Source: Pseudomonas nitroreducens TX1 (lineage in GTDB: Bacteria; Pseudomonadota; Gammaproteobacteria; Pseudomonadales; Pseudomonadaceae). Taken from it: a DNA stretch of 64,000 nucleotides. The notes under the pieces are model-generated. The model ran no database searches. It saw only the letters and a program-made list of their open reading frames with translations, and was not told the origin of the DNA. Shown here in pieces: positions 51,288-60,381 of this stretch. A program made the position numbers and the translations under genes. Numbering within the stretch: position 1 is the stretch's first letter; each line of letters begins with the position of its first letter. The stretch covers positions 227,037 through 291,036 of the forward strand of contig NZ_AMZB01000121.1 in assembly GCF_000313755.1 (NCBI RefSeq), read 5' to 3'.

Positions 51288-52649
51288 TTACCACCGATCT
51301 CTCCACTCCGGCAAAGAGGAGAGCATCTCTTCAATGGTTTTAATTAGAATCGTGGTAAGAACCCTAGGCTGACCTTCGATGTAGTTTTCTAGCCAGAAAG
51401 TAATTGCTGCATATCCGGCATGACCGAAATCTATCTCCCCTGAAAAACTGCTCAGGAGTTTAGGTACTCGCTCTGGGTCAATCTTAGAATCGGGCGTTAC
51501 AACATAAACGATGAGCTGCGGATGATGGCTTTTGACAACATAAACCCTCCCCGCAAATTCAGATTGATACCGGCGTATCTCAGCACTCCACCTCACATCC
51601 GTTAGCGTCAGGAAATCAAATGATCGTTCAATCGATTTATGACTTTTCGGATAAAGGATTAATCCTGAGTTCCTCAATTTAGCCCTTAGCTCCTGGGCCG
51701 TAGATAACGGTAGTGCTTTGCGCCCACTGAAAAATCCTTGTAACTCGGATTTCTCAACTACCCCATCGATCAGATCTTTTACAGGAAAGCCTAATGAGTC
51801 GATAGTCGCTTTGAAGCCCGGTTCTTCATCGGCCCATAGATAGCCCGCGCTTCGAGTAAGCCACTCATCATCCTCTTGTTGCTCATCTGATTTTCCAGTG
51901 CCATTCGTGTCATAGCCGATGGCCAAATAGAGAACATTCCCTGTCTCGTGCTGAATCAACAGGCACTGGTCTTTGGCCATTGGCTTTACTGAGTAAGCGC
52001 TATTGGAAAACCACGCGCACGGATAGAACCAGTCCAAGGTTGGCTCACGGAACGGATAACGCAATACTTTCTTCGAATGCTCAACCAAAGCCTGATGGCG
52101 TTGCGCCGTATTTACCCTGGTTTGCAGCTGAATTCTATAATTAAACTCTGCCCAATTTCTTAGCTGCCCATTAAGTCCAGTGAAGAGATCTCGAATGGAG
52201 CTTGGTAGTGTTTTCGATTCATCCATACCCCGGACGGCATTCAGCGCGATCTCTTGAGCGTACTTCTTGCTTGCACTAAACGAATTGCTCTGTTCCGTTA
52301 GGACTTCAGGAATGACTGAGCCACACATTTCTTTCAACGAATCAAGAAGCTTATAGTCCAGAAGGAGGTCGCTATCGACGCGCAGCTTATTAGGAATGCC
52401 GCCTAGCCTAGTCTCACTAAACCAAGCTTGGTAAAGGAATGAGCCAAGGTCGATGGCTTCACCCACAATGTAGAGTTTCTGGTGCCAGATACTTAGCTTT
52501 TCAACTGAAAGGCTAAGGGCAACAATCGGCTTGAGCTCGTAGTTTTCCGCGTCCTCTGGCGCTAATCCTGAATTCACCACTACAAGTGACAGGTCGCGGC
52601 GATAAAAAAGGCGTTTCAGTTGGATTAGGGTAAGGTGGTGAGTCAGCAT
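51288..52649 (-). CDS. Unknown island protein, AT-richer than the backbone
   Basis: About 453 residues from MLTHHLTLIQLKRLFY; a TTG start at 52712 would lengthen it and the true start is uncertain. It is a soluble protein with a mixed alpha/beta composition and no recognised catalytic motif. The C-terminal half contains KSHHPQLIVYVVTPDSKIDP and a final EEMLSSLPEWRDRW. Base composition is lower in GC than the neighbours, which points to recent acquisition. It lies inside the repeat-bounded island upstream of the three-gene operon, so a defence-related role is plausible but unproven. Confidence 0.6.
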   Translation of the reverse strand: MLTHHLTLIQLKRLFYRRDLSLVVVNSGLAPEDAENYELKPIVALSLSVEKLSIWHQKLYIVGEAIDLGSFLYQAWFSETRLGGIPNKLRVDSDLLLDYKLLDSLKEMCGSVIPEVLTEQSNSFSASKKYAQEIALNAVRGMDESKTLPSSIRDLFTGLNGQLRNWAEFNYRIQLQTRVNTAQRHQALVEHSKKVLRYPFREPTLDWFYPCAWFSNSAYSVKPMAKDQCLLIQHETGNVLYLAIGYDTNGTGKSDEQQEDDEWLTRSAGYLWADEEPGFKATIDSLGFPVKDLIDGVVEKSELQGFFSGRKALPLSTAQELRAKLRNSGLILYPKSHKSIERSFDFLTLTDVRWSAEIRRYQSEFAGRVYVVKSHHPQLIVYVVTPDSKIDPERVPKLLSSFSGEIDFGHAGYAAITFWLENYIEGQPRVLTTILIKTIEEMLSSLPEWRDRW

Positions 52650-52786
52650 TGTGGCAGGCGTCGTCCAAGTTCGGGGTTCGCATTGTAACCTGCATGTATG
52701 CCTCGATATCAAACGCAGTTAACCGCTTGTGGTATTACCAAATTTCGGTGAAATTTCAGTCAGAACTGAAATGGAGAAATTTATAA

Positions 52787-52920
52787 GAATAAAGTCTGTC
52801 GTACGTCTAGCGGCCATTACATGCCTAAGCCCACACACCAGGTCCAACCCTGCCCGTAAACTCGGCGGCACGGCCCGCAGCACAGGCCTCAGTCGGTACT
52901 GGCTGCGACAGACTTTATTC
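52787..52920. mobile_element. 134-bp element with 15-bp perfect terminal inverted repeats
   Basis: GAATAAAGTCTGTCG at 52787-52801 and its exact complement at 52906-52920 enclose about 104 bases without a plausible gene. The layout is that of a miniature inverted-repeat element. No target-site duplication is evident, so it could also be a large hairpin of a lost insertion sequence. Confidence 0.5.
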
Positions 52921-53078
52921 CCGAGGCTCCCTCGGGGGTGGCGACCATCGGTCACCGGAACCGCAGTTGCGACCGCTTTTGTTTCTGGTTCCAAATCGTG
53001 CTTCTGGCCGCCGTGCTGGTGATCAATCGCCGGCGGGGTATAGTCCGTGGGAACGACCAGCCTGGGCGGTTATAGGGT

Positions 53079-53109
53079 CATGCCGAGATAAAGGAAAATT
53101 AGGACATTC
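53079..53109 (+). repeat. Right copy of the island-flanking direct repeat
   Basis: CATGCCGAGATAAAGG followed by AAAATTAGGACATTC, pairing with 48765-48796. It abuts the C-terminal end of the truncated gene at 53108, consistent with a recombination boundary. Confidence 0.8.
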
Positions 53110-53407
53110 AGATCGCAAGTGGTTGATCTATCGGCTGTTCTTTGGGCCATGCCCAATGTATCTGCACTGCTTCGACTTGGTCTTTGTTGTGTTCACCAAC
53201 GATGCCCTGGATCAGACCGAAGATGAAGTCCTCACTCGGGTCTCTCTTTCTCTTGAAAGTGCAGTCGTACGCGATCGCGTTAGCTGTCGGAGCGGAGTAC
53301 GCCCCGTGTTCCCGGTTGGACGCGGCCGCCGGTGCGGAGGAGTAGAGTAGAGGGGTTGCAGTTTCTGGCTCCCGGTTACACTGGACCCAACAGATCAGGA
53401 AGGGCAC
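53108..53407 (-). pseudogene. Truncated paralogue of the 46410-47024 gene
   Basis: A frame of 99 codons whose residues 25-95 (NREHGAYSAPTANAIAYDCT, then FGLIQGIVGEHNKDQVEAVQ) align with the C-terminal third of the protein at 46410-47024 (LEHERYTAATADGIEYGFTF, VLGVVGEHAQGQIKVDQ). The first two thirds are missing; upstream is the leader of the membrane-protein gene at 53414. Probably a remnant of a duplicated cassette. Confidence 0.65.
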
Positions 53408-53413
53408 ACGAAA

Positions 53414-54163
53414 TTGGACGTCAACCGAGTAATCCAGGCAGAAGCTGATCGCGCTGAGGCGCTGATCGGCAAGTATCTGGGCTTCTATCCGGGCGACTTC
53501 GAGCTGGCAGAGCTGAACGTATCGTCCCTTGAAGCCGTATCAGTGGACTTCAAGCGCTGTGTCCAGATGATCCAGGACCTGGCCGGAGCCGCTCCGAGTG
53601 CCATGGCCGCCCGCAGCATGGTGATCCTGGTCGACGCCCTGGCTGATCTGGTTCAGGTGCCACGGCTGCGCCAGCCACTGATGGCCATGTGGGAGGTGGA
53701 GGAAACTCTGTCGTCGGGAGGCTTCTGGTTTGTCCGCCACGCATTGGTCATCCTTCTCACATTCCTGGGCATCGGTTTCGTGTCTCCCGAGATGCACGGC
53801 GTTCCGATGGCCATCAGCTACGCGGCCCTGCTCACCGGCTACGTTTCACTGGCCCTAGGTCTGACCCACTTCAAAAAGCCGACTGCGGCGTTCTTCATCG
53901 GCTTCCCGATCGCTCTTCTGGCTGGAGCGGCAGCGATGCTGCTGGGTACCGAAACTCTGATGATGGTCGCACTGATGCTCGCGTCGCTGGGTATGTTCAT
54001 CAAGTCCCTCGTAGCCATGGTCATGAGCCGTCCGGATGCGGCTCGTACAACCAACTATGACTCGCTGCTTGACCAGGACGCAGGCCCGAATCTGTTCGAT
54101 GAGGAAGGCGATCCCTTCCTTCACAATCACGCCGGCATGCACCCTTACGCTGCCGATGACTGA
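53414..54163 (+). CDS. Membrane protein, duplicate of the 44046 gene
   Basis: 249 residues from TTG 53414 (AGGAAGGG upstream). The N-terminal cytoplasmic domain carries EADRAEALIGKYLGFYPGDF and KRCVQMIQDLAG, matching the paralogue at 44046-44795. Four hydrophobic helices (about 112-205) and an acidic, Asp-rich C-terminal tail follow. The His cluster of the paralogue is absent. Function unknown; possibly a plasmid-encoded membrane receptor or stress protein. Confidence 0.7.
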   Translation: MDVNRVIQAEADRAEALIGKYLGFYPGDFELAELNVSSLEAVSVDFKRCVQMIQDLAGAAPSAMAARSMVILVDALADLVQVPRLRQPLMAMWEVEETLSSGGFWFVRHALVILLTFLGIGFVSPEMHGVPMAISYAALLTGYVSLALGLTHFKKPTAAFFIGFPIALLAGAAAMLLGTETLMMVALMLASLGMFIKSLVAMVMSRPDAARTTNYDSLLDQDAGPNLFDEEGDPFLHNHAGMHPYAADD

Positions 54164-54304
54164 AGATCCCAGAACCGATCCAGGCCCGCCCCACAGCGGG
54201 TTCTTTCGTTGGAGCTTTCAGTCTGCAGGGCTGAGGAGTGCGTCCAAGGGCAGCATGGAATACCCTTGCGCCACGCAATCAACCTCGAAGCAGTGAATTG
54301 AACG

Positions 54305-54811
54305 ATGGGTTTTGAACAACTAGCTGAGCTACGTGATCGCCTGCGGGCTGAGAAGGAGCAGGCAAAGTCCGATAGCTCGAAACACCCCAAGCGGAAGTCC
54401 TCCCCGCAGGCTAAGCCTCGCGACTCCGATCCTGCGGTTGAAGCAATCTGGCGGTTGCAGAAGCACTTCCCACTGGCTTTCCCCGTCAATCCGGCCCCCA
54501 AGGTTCCACTCAAGGAGGGGGTTTTGAAGGATGCTGAGCAACACCTGGAGCTGCTCGGATTGACCAGCGAACAGCTCAAGTTAGGCATCGCTACCTGGTG
54601 CCGGGGAACTCGATACTGGGCTTGCATGGTGGAGAACGCGACGCGCCTGGATTTGAGCGGCCAACCAGCTGGCACGGTAACGGCCGCTCAGGCGCTGCAT
54701 GCGAAGCGGCAGGCTTCGAAGCAACGCGGGCAGGACCGTAGAAAGCGTGAGAAGCTAAAACCGACCACGCCGGCTACCGACGTTAGTGCCTCGGATCAGG
54801 CTTCGGTCTGA
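54305..54811 (+). CDS. ProQ/FinO-family RNA chaperone
   Basis: 168 residues. Residues 45-130 match the FinO/ProQ domain: AIWRLQKHFPLAFPVNPAPK, then PLKEGVLKDAEQHLELLGLT, GIATWCRGTRYWACMVENAT and RLDLSGQPAGTVTAAQALHA. Basic, Lys-rich extensions lie on both sides (KHPKRKSSPQAKPR; KQRGQDRRKREKLKP). These proteins bind structured RNAs; FinO represses F transfer through FinP-traJ RNA pairing. A plasmid copy could control transfer or plasmid copy number. No traJ-like antisense system is visible. Confidence 0.85.
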   Translation: MGFEQLAELRDRLRAEKEQAKSDSSKHPKRKSSPQAKPRDSDPAVEAIWRLQKHFPLAFPVNPAPKVPLKEGVLKDAEQHLELLGLTSEQLKLGIATWCRGTRYWACMVENATRLDLSGQPAGTVTAAQALHAKRQASKQRGQDRRKREKLKPTTPATDVSASDQASV

Positions 54812-54956
54812 CATCAGTCGCACTCTAAACCCAGGTGTCCCCAGCAGCTCCCAAACACTTGGGTCTGCAGCAACTGTGGAAATCCTTTTTCAGCCGTCGA
54901 ACCAGGCGCGCTGCCATGCCGGCGGGCGTGGAATGCAAATAGCGATTGGGGGGAGC

Positions 54957-55766
54957 ATGGGCAGAACTCGGATTCACCTTACCCCGGCCGAAGCTGAGGA
55001 GAAGGGGTTCCTTTGCTGTGCCCACCTCAAGGCCCGCCACCGTCTTATGCCGGGGCCGGACACCCGGCCCGCGGGTAGCGTCTGGCAAGGTCAGAGGGCC
55101 TACCACGTCTACAACCCGGCCGAGTGTGTGCCGTGGCGTTGGGAACCTGGTCCTGCCCAGCTTCGCCGCCAGGCAGTCGCCGCGCAGGCCCAAGACCTGA
55201 TCGGCGGCGACTGCCTCACGCTAGACACCGAAACCACAGGCGTTGGATATGACGCCGAGATCTGCGAGATAACGATACTCGACGTGGCCGGAGAGCCGAT
55301 CCTCGACACGCTGGTACGTCCTACCCGGCCAATCCCGGCCGAGGCGACCGCGATTCACGGCATCACTGACGACCTGGTGGCCTCCGCGCCAAGCTGGCCC
55401 GAGGTGGCTGATCAGTACGCGGCTCTCATTGCTGGTCGCACTGTCGTAGCGTACAACGCCGCTTTTGACGTGCGTCTGCTGCGGCAGACCCATCAAATTC
55501 ACGGCCTGACCGACCCAATTCTGAAGACCGCCTGCGCGATGCTGATGTATGCCGCGTGGCACGGCGAATACGATCGCGGCCGCGACAGCTGGCGCTGGTT
55601 GACGCTGATCGACGCGGCAACCGACTGCGGGGTGGCAGAAGCTGGCGCACACCGAGCCCTTGCTGACGCGCGGATGACGCTGGGCGTGCTGCGCTATCTA
55701 CGGAAATGCGCGAATGGGAGACGGCCGCCAAGGCGGAATGTGCCGGCCGTTGTGCAGACGACATGA
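54957..55766 (+). CDS. DEDDh 3'-5' exonuclease (RNase T/DnaQ-like)
   Basis: About 269 residues from ATG 54957; an ATG at 54933 is possible and the choice is uncertain because both ribosome sites are odd. The exonuclease core starts near residue 80: LTLDTETTGV (DxE), ATAIHGITDD, VVAYNAAFDVRLL and AHRALADARMT (H and D), so all DEDDh residues are present. The N-terminal 80 residues hold two adjacent Cys (FLCCAHLKARH). The stop lies about 40 bases before the first transposon-end repeat. Confidence 0.82.
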   Translation: MGRTRIHLTPAEAEEKGFLCCAHLKARHRLMPGPDTRPAGSVWQGQRAYHVYNPAECVPWRWEPGPAQLRRQAVAAQAQDLIGGDCLTLDTETTGVGYDAEICEITILDVAGEPILDTLVRPTRPIPAEATAIHGITDDLVASAPSWPEVADQYAALIAGRTVVAYNAAFDVRLLRQTHQIHGLTDPILKTACAMLMYAAWHGEYDRGRDSWRWLTLIDAATDCGVAEAGAHRALADARMTLGVLRYLRKCANGRRPPRRNVPAVVQTT

Positions 55767-55808
55767 TTCCTCCCTTCGCGGGAGTCGAGCGGTCGCTTGA
55801 CCGGCTTG

Positions 55809-55970
55809 CGACAGTTTTTATTGTTTGCGCAGCTGAATTCGAACAATTAAAACTGTCGCAACCACTCCACGGTTTCCGGGGCTCTCAGCTGCTCTGAACA
55901 AAATCACAAAACTGTCGCCCTCCTCGGGATTCGCCCTATTCGCCTTTCCTTCAACTAATAAAAACTGTCG
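55809..55970. repeat. Cluster of four AAAACTGTCG motifs, left transposon end
   Basis: AAAACTGTCG occurs directly at 55849-55858, 55908-55917 and 55961-55970 and inverted at 55809-55818. The first and last share 14 bp (AATAAAAACTGTCG) in opposite orientations. Spacing of about 53-59 bp between the direct copies and a position just beyond tnsC fit TnsB-binding sites of a Tn7-like end. A near match (CGACACTTTT) stands at 63576-63585. Confidence 0.7.
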
Positions 55971-56024
55971 AAACCGGTAACTCATTGAATGTAAAGATTT
56001 AATCCGATTCTACGGTTCGCGCGG

Positions 56025-57374
56025 CTACTTCGGTTTCTTTGGTTTGGGTGGAGCATCGAGGGACTCGACAAAGTGGTGAAAAGCGCTGGCCAGGTCGTCT
56101 TTCGATGCCTTAGGCAATGGAGCTGGACGTGGGACCTTGGCTGCTGAAGCAGCTTCCGGCCCTTCAGACTCAATTTGCGCCAATGCACCTCGCTCAGGCG
56201 CTGTCAGTGCTGAGTCAAAAACTTTGTTGATGACACGGCTTTCACGGTCTGCGCGGCTGAAAGCCACAATATTTGTCTTTAGGGCGCTTGGTAGCTCGAA
56301 CGGGCAACGAAGATCCAGGCGACTACCAGTCTTGCGATTTTGCAGCGCCTGTACGTGCAGTTCCTCCACATCATCTCGATTGGCTGCATAGGCAGTGGAT
56401 CGGAAGGCACGACTAATATCAGAGAGCGACACAACATTGCGTCCGGCACTACGAGCTTCAAGGAATGCTTGCTTAATGAGCTGCACAGCGAGACGCTTGA
56501 TGCCACACGTAGCTCGATAAATCTCTTCGGAAAAATCATCGAGTGGCCCCTGTATTATCTCTCCAGAAACCCTGGCGCACTCGACAATATAGTTCTTCCA
56601 CGCCAAGCTATCTGGATCATCAGGCAGCATAATGCGTGGCTCAGAGAGCAAGCGTTGTTTATCCTCGCTATTACGGCCCAGCAGCTTATGCAGGAGGCTA
56701 TAGTTGGAGACATACAGCATTGGGGGCCCAATTGCCGCTAACGTCAATAGGATGTCAGTGACTCGTGACACTCCTTGTCCGGTATTGATGTGCTGGGTCT
56801 CTTCAAGTAAAAGCAGTGATACACCGTCTCGATTAGCCCTCCGCCGGCATTCAATAAGGAGCTTTGCAGCATTTCGACTGCCAGGTCGTTCGCTTCCCTG
56901 AACAAAGTCCGCCAACATCTGCCGGCCACCGGCTTTACCCCTAGCACTGGCATACCAATGAGATATTAACTGCAATTTCCCGTCGAAATGGTTGCACTCG
57001 AAGTCAGTGGGTGAGGGTAGAACTTTACGCAAAGCAGAAATAGTCTGGGTTTTCCCTACTCCTGCCAAACCGGTCAGGCATATAGGTGCAACCTCTACAT
57101 CAGGAGGGGTATAAATTCTAGTGATGTAGTCCTTTTCACTAGAGAATAGCTGCTCGCTATGCAGGGATGCCTTTGCGGCCAGCTCCTTTATTAGCGAAAG
57201 AGAAAAGTCATTTGGTAAATATATTTTTTTTAATGCATTCGAAAGCATTTCAGCGGCGATGAGGTCATCCATTCCCGCCAAATTACTCACTGCGTCAGGC
57301 TGCACTGTAATTCGCTGACGGATCTGCTCGGTTTCCAAACACCCGGAAAAGCGATCCCTAATAGCCCTGTTCAC
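56025..57374 (-). CDS. tnsC: TnsC/TniB-like AAA+ transposition regulator
   Basis: 449 residues. Walker A GLAGVGKT at 102-109 and Walker B SLLLLEE at 186-192 with the ETQH segment after it are clear. The N-terminal 85 residues may contact TnsB; the Pro/Lys-rich tail (PRPAPLPKASKDDLAS, PPKPKKPK) may contact TnsA or TniQ. TnsC assembles on the target complex and activates the transposase. It overlaps tnsB by 4 bases. Length is between Tn7 TnsC (about 555) and TniB (about 300). Confidence 0.87.
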   Translation of the reverse strand: MNRAIRDRFSGCLETEQIRQRITVQPDAVSNLAGMDDLIAAEMLSNALKKIYLPNDFSLSLIKELAAKASLHSEQLFSSEKDYITRIYTPPDVEVAPICLTGLAGVGKTQTISALRKVLPSPTDFECNHFDGKLQLISHWYASARGKAGGRQMLADFVQGSERPGSRNAAKLLIECRRRANRDGVSLLLLEETQHINTGQGVSRVTDILLTLAAIGPPMLYVSNYSLLHKLLGRNSEDKQRLLSEPRIMLPDDPDSLAWKNYIVECARVSGEIIQGPLDDFSEEIYRATCGIKRLAVQLIKQAFLEARSAGRNVVSLSDISRAFRSTAYAANRDDVEELHVQALQNRKTGSRLDLRCPFELPSALKTNIVAFSRADRESRVINKVFDSALTAPERGALAQIESEGPEAASAAKVPRPAPLPKASKDDLASAFHHFVESLDAPPKPKKPK

Positions 57375-59377
57375 TTCGCCTTGCCTCTGAAACGATTGTA
57401 GTCCGCCGTATCGCGAAGCGCTGCGCCGCCCTTTCCAGGCCGCCCAAGCTTCCGTTGGCCGCTATCGCCGTCTTCCCCGGTGTTTTCCTTGAACCTATCC
57501 CTAAATTTCTGCTGGATGGCTGGTCTCTCGTGCCTAAGCTCTGCCAATCCGGCACGGCGCATTTCATCGATTACTTTCAAATCGTAAAGAGAAATGTCAA
57601 TGGTGCCTTCAGGTGTCCGCGCGGTCCTAACGAAGTCAAGCTCGAAAATCAAACCATTCAGCTCAATCCAGATATGCCGAACGCACATAGTTAGCGCATA
57701 CGCTGAAACCCGTACCACGCCATTCCTCGCTACGCGATCGAATATATGAGTATCGACCAGCGCTTTAGACCTATACTTACGCCCATAGAAATACACAGCA
57801 TCTTTCTGAATTGTAACCGTATGCTTTGATAGAAATGACCGAACCGCATTATCGAAAGTCATGCCGATTGCGCTATTTCGACCCCGCCCATCAAAATGAA
57901 GCCAAATATTATGGGGCGTAGGTTTGAACCCAGCCATCATCATATCTTCATCCATGCGTTTGCTAGCGTCGGAAGTAAGATTGTCCGACAGCACCTGTAT
58001 AATCTCGCGCCTGGCCATCTGGACGAAATTCAATTTACTGTGAACGTAGGTCGGCTGATCAGCACTAATTTTATCTCGCGGGTGTGACGACTCGACAGTA
58101 GCTTTGGACTGCCCGGAGAAGACTGGAGTTAGCTCTAAACTCCCAAGCCAATTAATTTCAGGCTCACTATCATAGGTAGCTCCGGGACCTCTATCAAATA
58201 CAATCCCACCTGAAAGGCCTTGACTTGGCCATTCTCCGGGTTTGATATCCATCCCGAACAACTCACCAAACTTAACCTTATCAATAGCCATCGAGAACAG
58301 AGCCATCTTATAGGCCTCCATATTCTCTCGGCCTTCTGAAAAGCCGATGCCAAGTACGGCACCCGACAAACCGCATACAGCCCGCACTACACAGAAGCTA
58401 TCTACCGGACTACTCTCAGTTAGCCCGGATAATTTTTCAGATATGTAGTAACCATCAAACTCAACCCGCTGGTATACATTCTGCAGATTATCGGAAAAAC
58501 TTCCCAGCGATCCAGAGCGTGTCCTAGCCATATTTTTTCCTCTCAAATCCTGCTCCAGACGCTTTGGGTTTACAAGCTTGCGGACCCAATATCTAAATTG
58601 GGGAAACGAAGGAAACGGAGCTCCGTCGGGATGACTGAAACTTGTAGCGCCGCCGATTGAAACTACAGTGCAGCCAAACTCTTTAGTCAGCACATCTGCG
58701 TACAACCTTTCCTGAGTCTCATATGCAGACTTAAACCTAACGAAACCCGAAAGTATCTTAGCTTTCATTTCTGCATCGCAAGGATATCCAGCTCTTCGAC
58801 CTTTAGGCGAAGGCCGTCCAAGCTTCTTGAGGCTCCGCCCGGTCTCACGATTCCACCCACCGATACGGTGAAGTGGAGGCATTAGAGACCACTTGTCGAA
58901 ACCAAAGACTATATAGCTATAGAACCACAAACGAAGACGAGCAGCATTCTGCTGCGGCTTATACTCTTTGGCATGAGAGTTTATAATAGCATCAGGCTTA
59001 TCGCTGCCTATGATCTCTGCATATCTATTTACCAGGTCAGAAATTGCCATCCACCTTTGATCAACTTTCTGACTATAGCTATTCTTCGGCGACTTTCGCA
59101 GACTCTCTAAATGGGCAATCGAATAGCCATGTATAGCCTCCAACCAAGGCGGACAAGTGCCATTTCCGGCCTCGACTATCAGGCCTTCTTCAAGTGCCTC
59201 TTCAAATTCAATCCGAGTAATCGTTATAAGGTTAGACCCTATCTTAGATCCGTTATCGAAGAACAATACGAACCTAACTCGATTCTTGGTTGCATCACTA
59301 CACAAGAAATGATAGATCTGACCTTTCTCGAGGCATAAAAAGCCATCGGGAGCGCAGACCTTCGCACCTAGCATCAT
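57371..59377 (-). CDS. tnsB: TnsB/TniA-like DDE transposase
   Basis: 668 residues with an rve/DDE core: D308 in RVEFDGYYI, D395 in IVFDRGPG and E429 in SKATVESSHP. N-terminal DNA-binding helices (about 90-270) and a C-terminal basic tail (RPGKGGAALRDTADYNRFRG) are present. TnsB cleaves and joins the 3' ends. It overlaps tnsA and tnsC by 4 bases each, so the three are translationally coupled. Confidence 0.9.
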   Translation of the reverse strand: MMLGAKVCAPDGFLCLEKGQIYHFLCSDATKNRVRFVLFFDNGSKIGSNLITITRIEFEEALEEGLIVEAGNGTCPPWLEAIHGYSIAHLESLRKSPKNSYSQKVDQRWMAISDLVNRYAEIIGSDKPDAIINSHAKEYKPQQNAARLRLWFYSYIVFGFDKWSLMPPLHRIGGWNRETGRSLKKLGRPSPKGRRAGYPCDAEMKAKILSGFVRFKSAYETQERLYADVLTKEFGCTVVSIGGATSFSHPDGAPFPSFPQFRYWVRKLVNPKRLEQDLRGKNMARTRSGSLGSFSDNLQNVYQRVEFDGYYISEKLSGLTESSPVDSFCVVRAVCGLSGAVLGIGFSEGRENMEAYKMALFSMAIDKVKFGELFGMDIKPGEWPSQGLSGGIVFDRGPGATYDSEPEINWLGSLELTPVFSGQSKATVESSHPRDKISADQPTYVHSKLNFVQMARREIIQVLSDNLTSDASKRMDEDMMMAGFKPTPHNIWLHFDGRGRNSAIGMTFDNAVRSFLSKHTVTIQKDAVYFYGRKYRSKALVDTHIFDRVARNGVVRVSAYALTMCVRHIWIELNGLIFELDFVRTARTPEGTIDISLYDLKVIDEMRRAGLAELRHERPAIQQKFRDRFKENTGEDGDSGQRKLGRPGKGGAALRDTADYNRFRGKAK

Positions 59378-60381
59378 TCTTTGGCACCTTCGAACAGTCC
59401 ACCATAAACCTTGAGAATATCCTGTCCCTCTGGATTAAGCGGGTGATCTATAAGTATTGGCCTGAACAAATCTACTAGAAGCTTCCTATCCCAAATTTCT
59501 TGATAAATAGTTGCAATAAATTGGTCACGGCAGCCCCACCGGTTACCATATTTTATAGCCACGCTGGCAACTGACGCTCCAACAGCGAATGCGTCTTTCA
59601 CTTCACAGCGGAAATCCATCATCAGTTGTTTATCAAGTGTCGCTGTCAGTCCGTGCATACTGAATAGTAGATCAAGGTTTGCGACCACCATTGGGTCGAT
59701 CATATCCAATGCAACCTGGACCGTTCTTATGCTAGCGCTCGCGTAATACTCTACTTCAAGCAGCGCTCTGAGACATGCATGCTCACGGTCTCGTCTCTGC
59801 TGAACAGGAGTTTTCGTCTTCGAAAAGTTTCGTTCGTGGAATGACCCGCTTACATCTTTCACCGACCAGTTCAATGCATAGGGAATTCCATTCGTCCCAC
59901 GCAGAAATAACAGCAGGTCCCCCTGGTAAGGAAACGGAATCTTTACCCGTTCATCACCTCTGACGATTACGATCTCGTAATGCTTAAACCCGATCTCTTC
60001 TGCTATTTCAAGAGTTCCCCGCAATGGAGGTGGAAAGCTCTCGATCATAAGAGGATGTCCACGTAACGGATGTGTCGTCGTTACGGGCGAGAGCATCTTC
60101 TGCTCATGAATGTCAAGAAGTCCAGGATGGTAAAGCGCAAGCTGTGCAAACACACGCTCCGGTGTAGATAAGGCGTGCAGAGCTCGGCCGAGCTTTCGGC
60201 TATTTAGCCTGCTTATACGGGAGCCTTTAGGTGCCTCTCGCGGCAGCGCCAATGTGGAAGGTACATATGTGTCCCCCCACTTAAAGCGGCTTTGACGGTT
60301 CACGATCAGCTCAAATCTCTGCTGTGGTGTCATCACAGGGATTCCAATGTCATAGGCCGCACAACTGCCGGTCAAAGGCAT
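59374..60381 (-). CDS. tnsA: TnsA-like restriction-fold endonuclease
   Basis: About 335 residues from MPLTGSCAAYD; the start is uncertain because AAGGAG lies about 22 bases further upstream and an ATG 18 codons in is possible. The TnsA catalytic residues are placed: E75 (TPERVFAQLALYHP), D155 (PYQGDLLLFL) and K175 (NWSVKDVSGS). TnsA cuts the 5' strand for cut-and-paste transposition, so this element should move without replicative cointegrates. Confidence 0.87.
   Translation of the reverse strand: MPLTGSCAAYDIGIPVMTPQQRFELIVNRQSRFKWGDTYVPSTLALPREAPKGSRISRLNSRKLGRALHALSTPERVFAQLALYHPGLLDIHEQKMLSPVTTTHPLRGHPLMIESFPPPLRGTLEIAEEIGFKHYEIVIVRGDERVKIPFPYQGDLLLFLRGTNGIPYALNWSVKDVSGSFHERNFSKTKTPVQQRRDREHACLRALLEVEYYASASIRTVQVALDMIDPMVVANLDLLFSMHGLTATLDKQLMMDFRCEVKDAFAVGASVASVAIKYGNRWGCRDQFIATIYQEIWDRKLLVDLFRPILIDHPLNPEGQDILKVYGGLFEGAKE

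Noticed and set aside
52719..52994. Minus-strand frame across the 134-bp element
   Set aside because: It reads through both terminal repeats and has arginine-rich composition typical of spurious frames.
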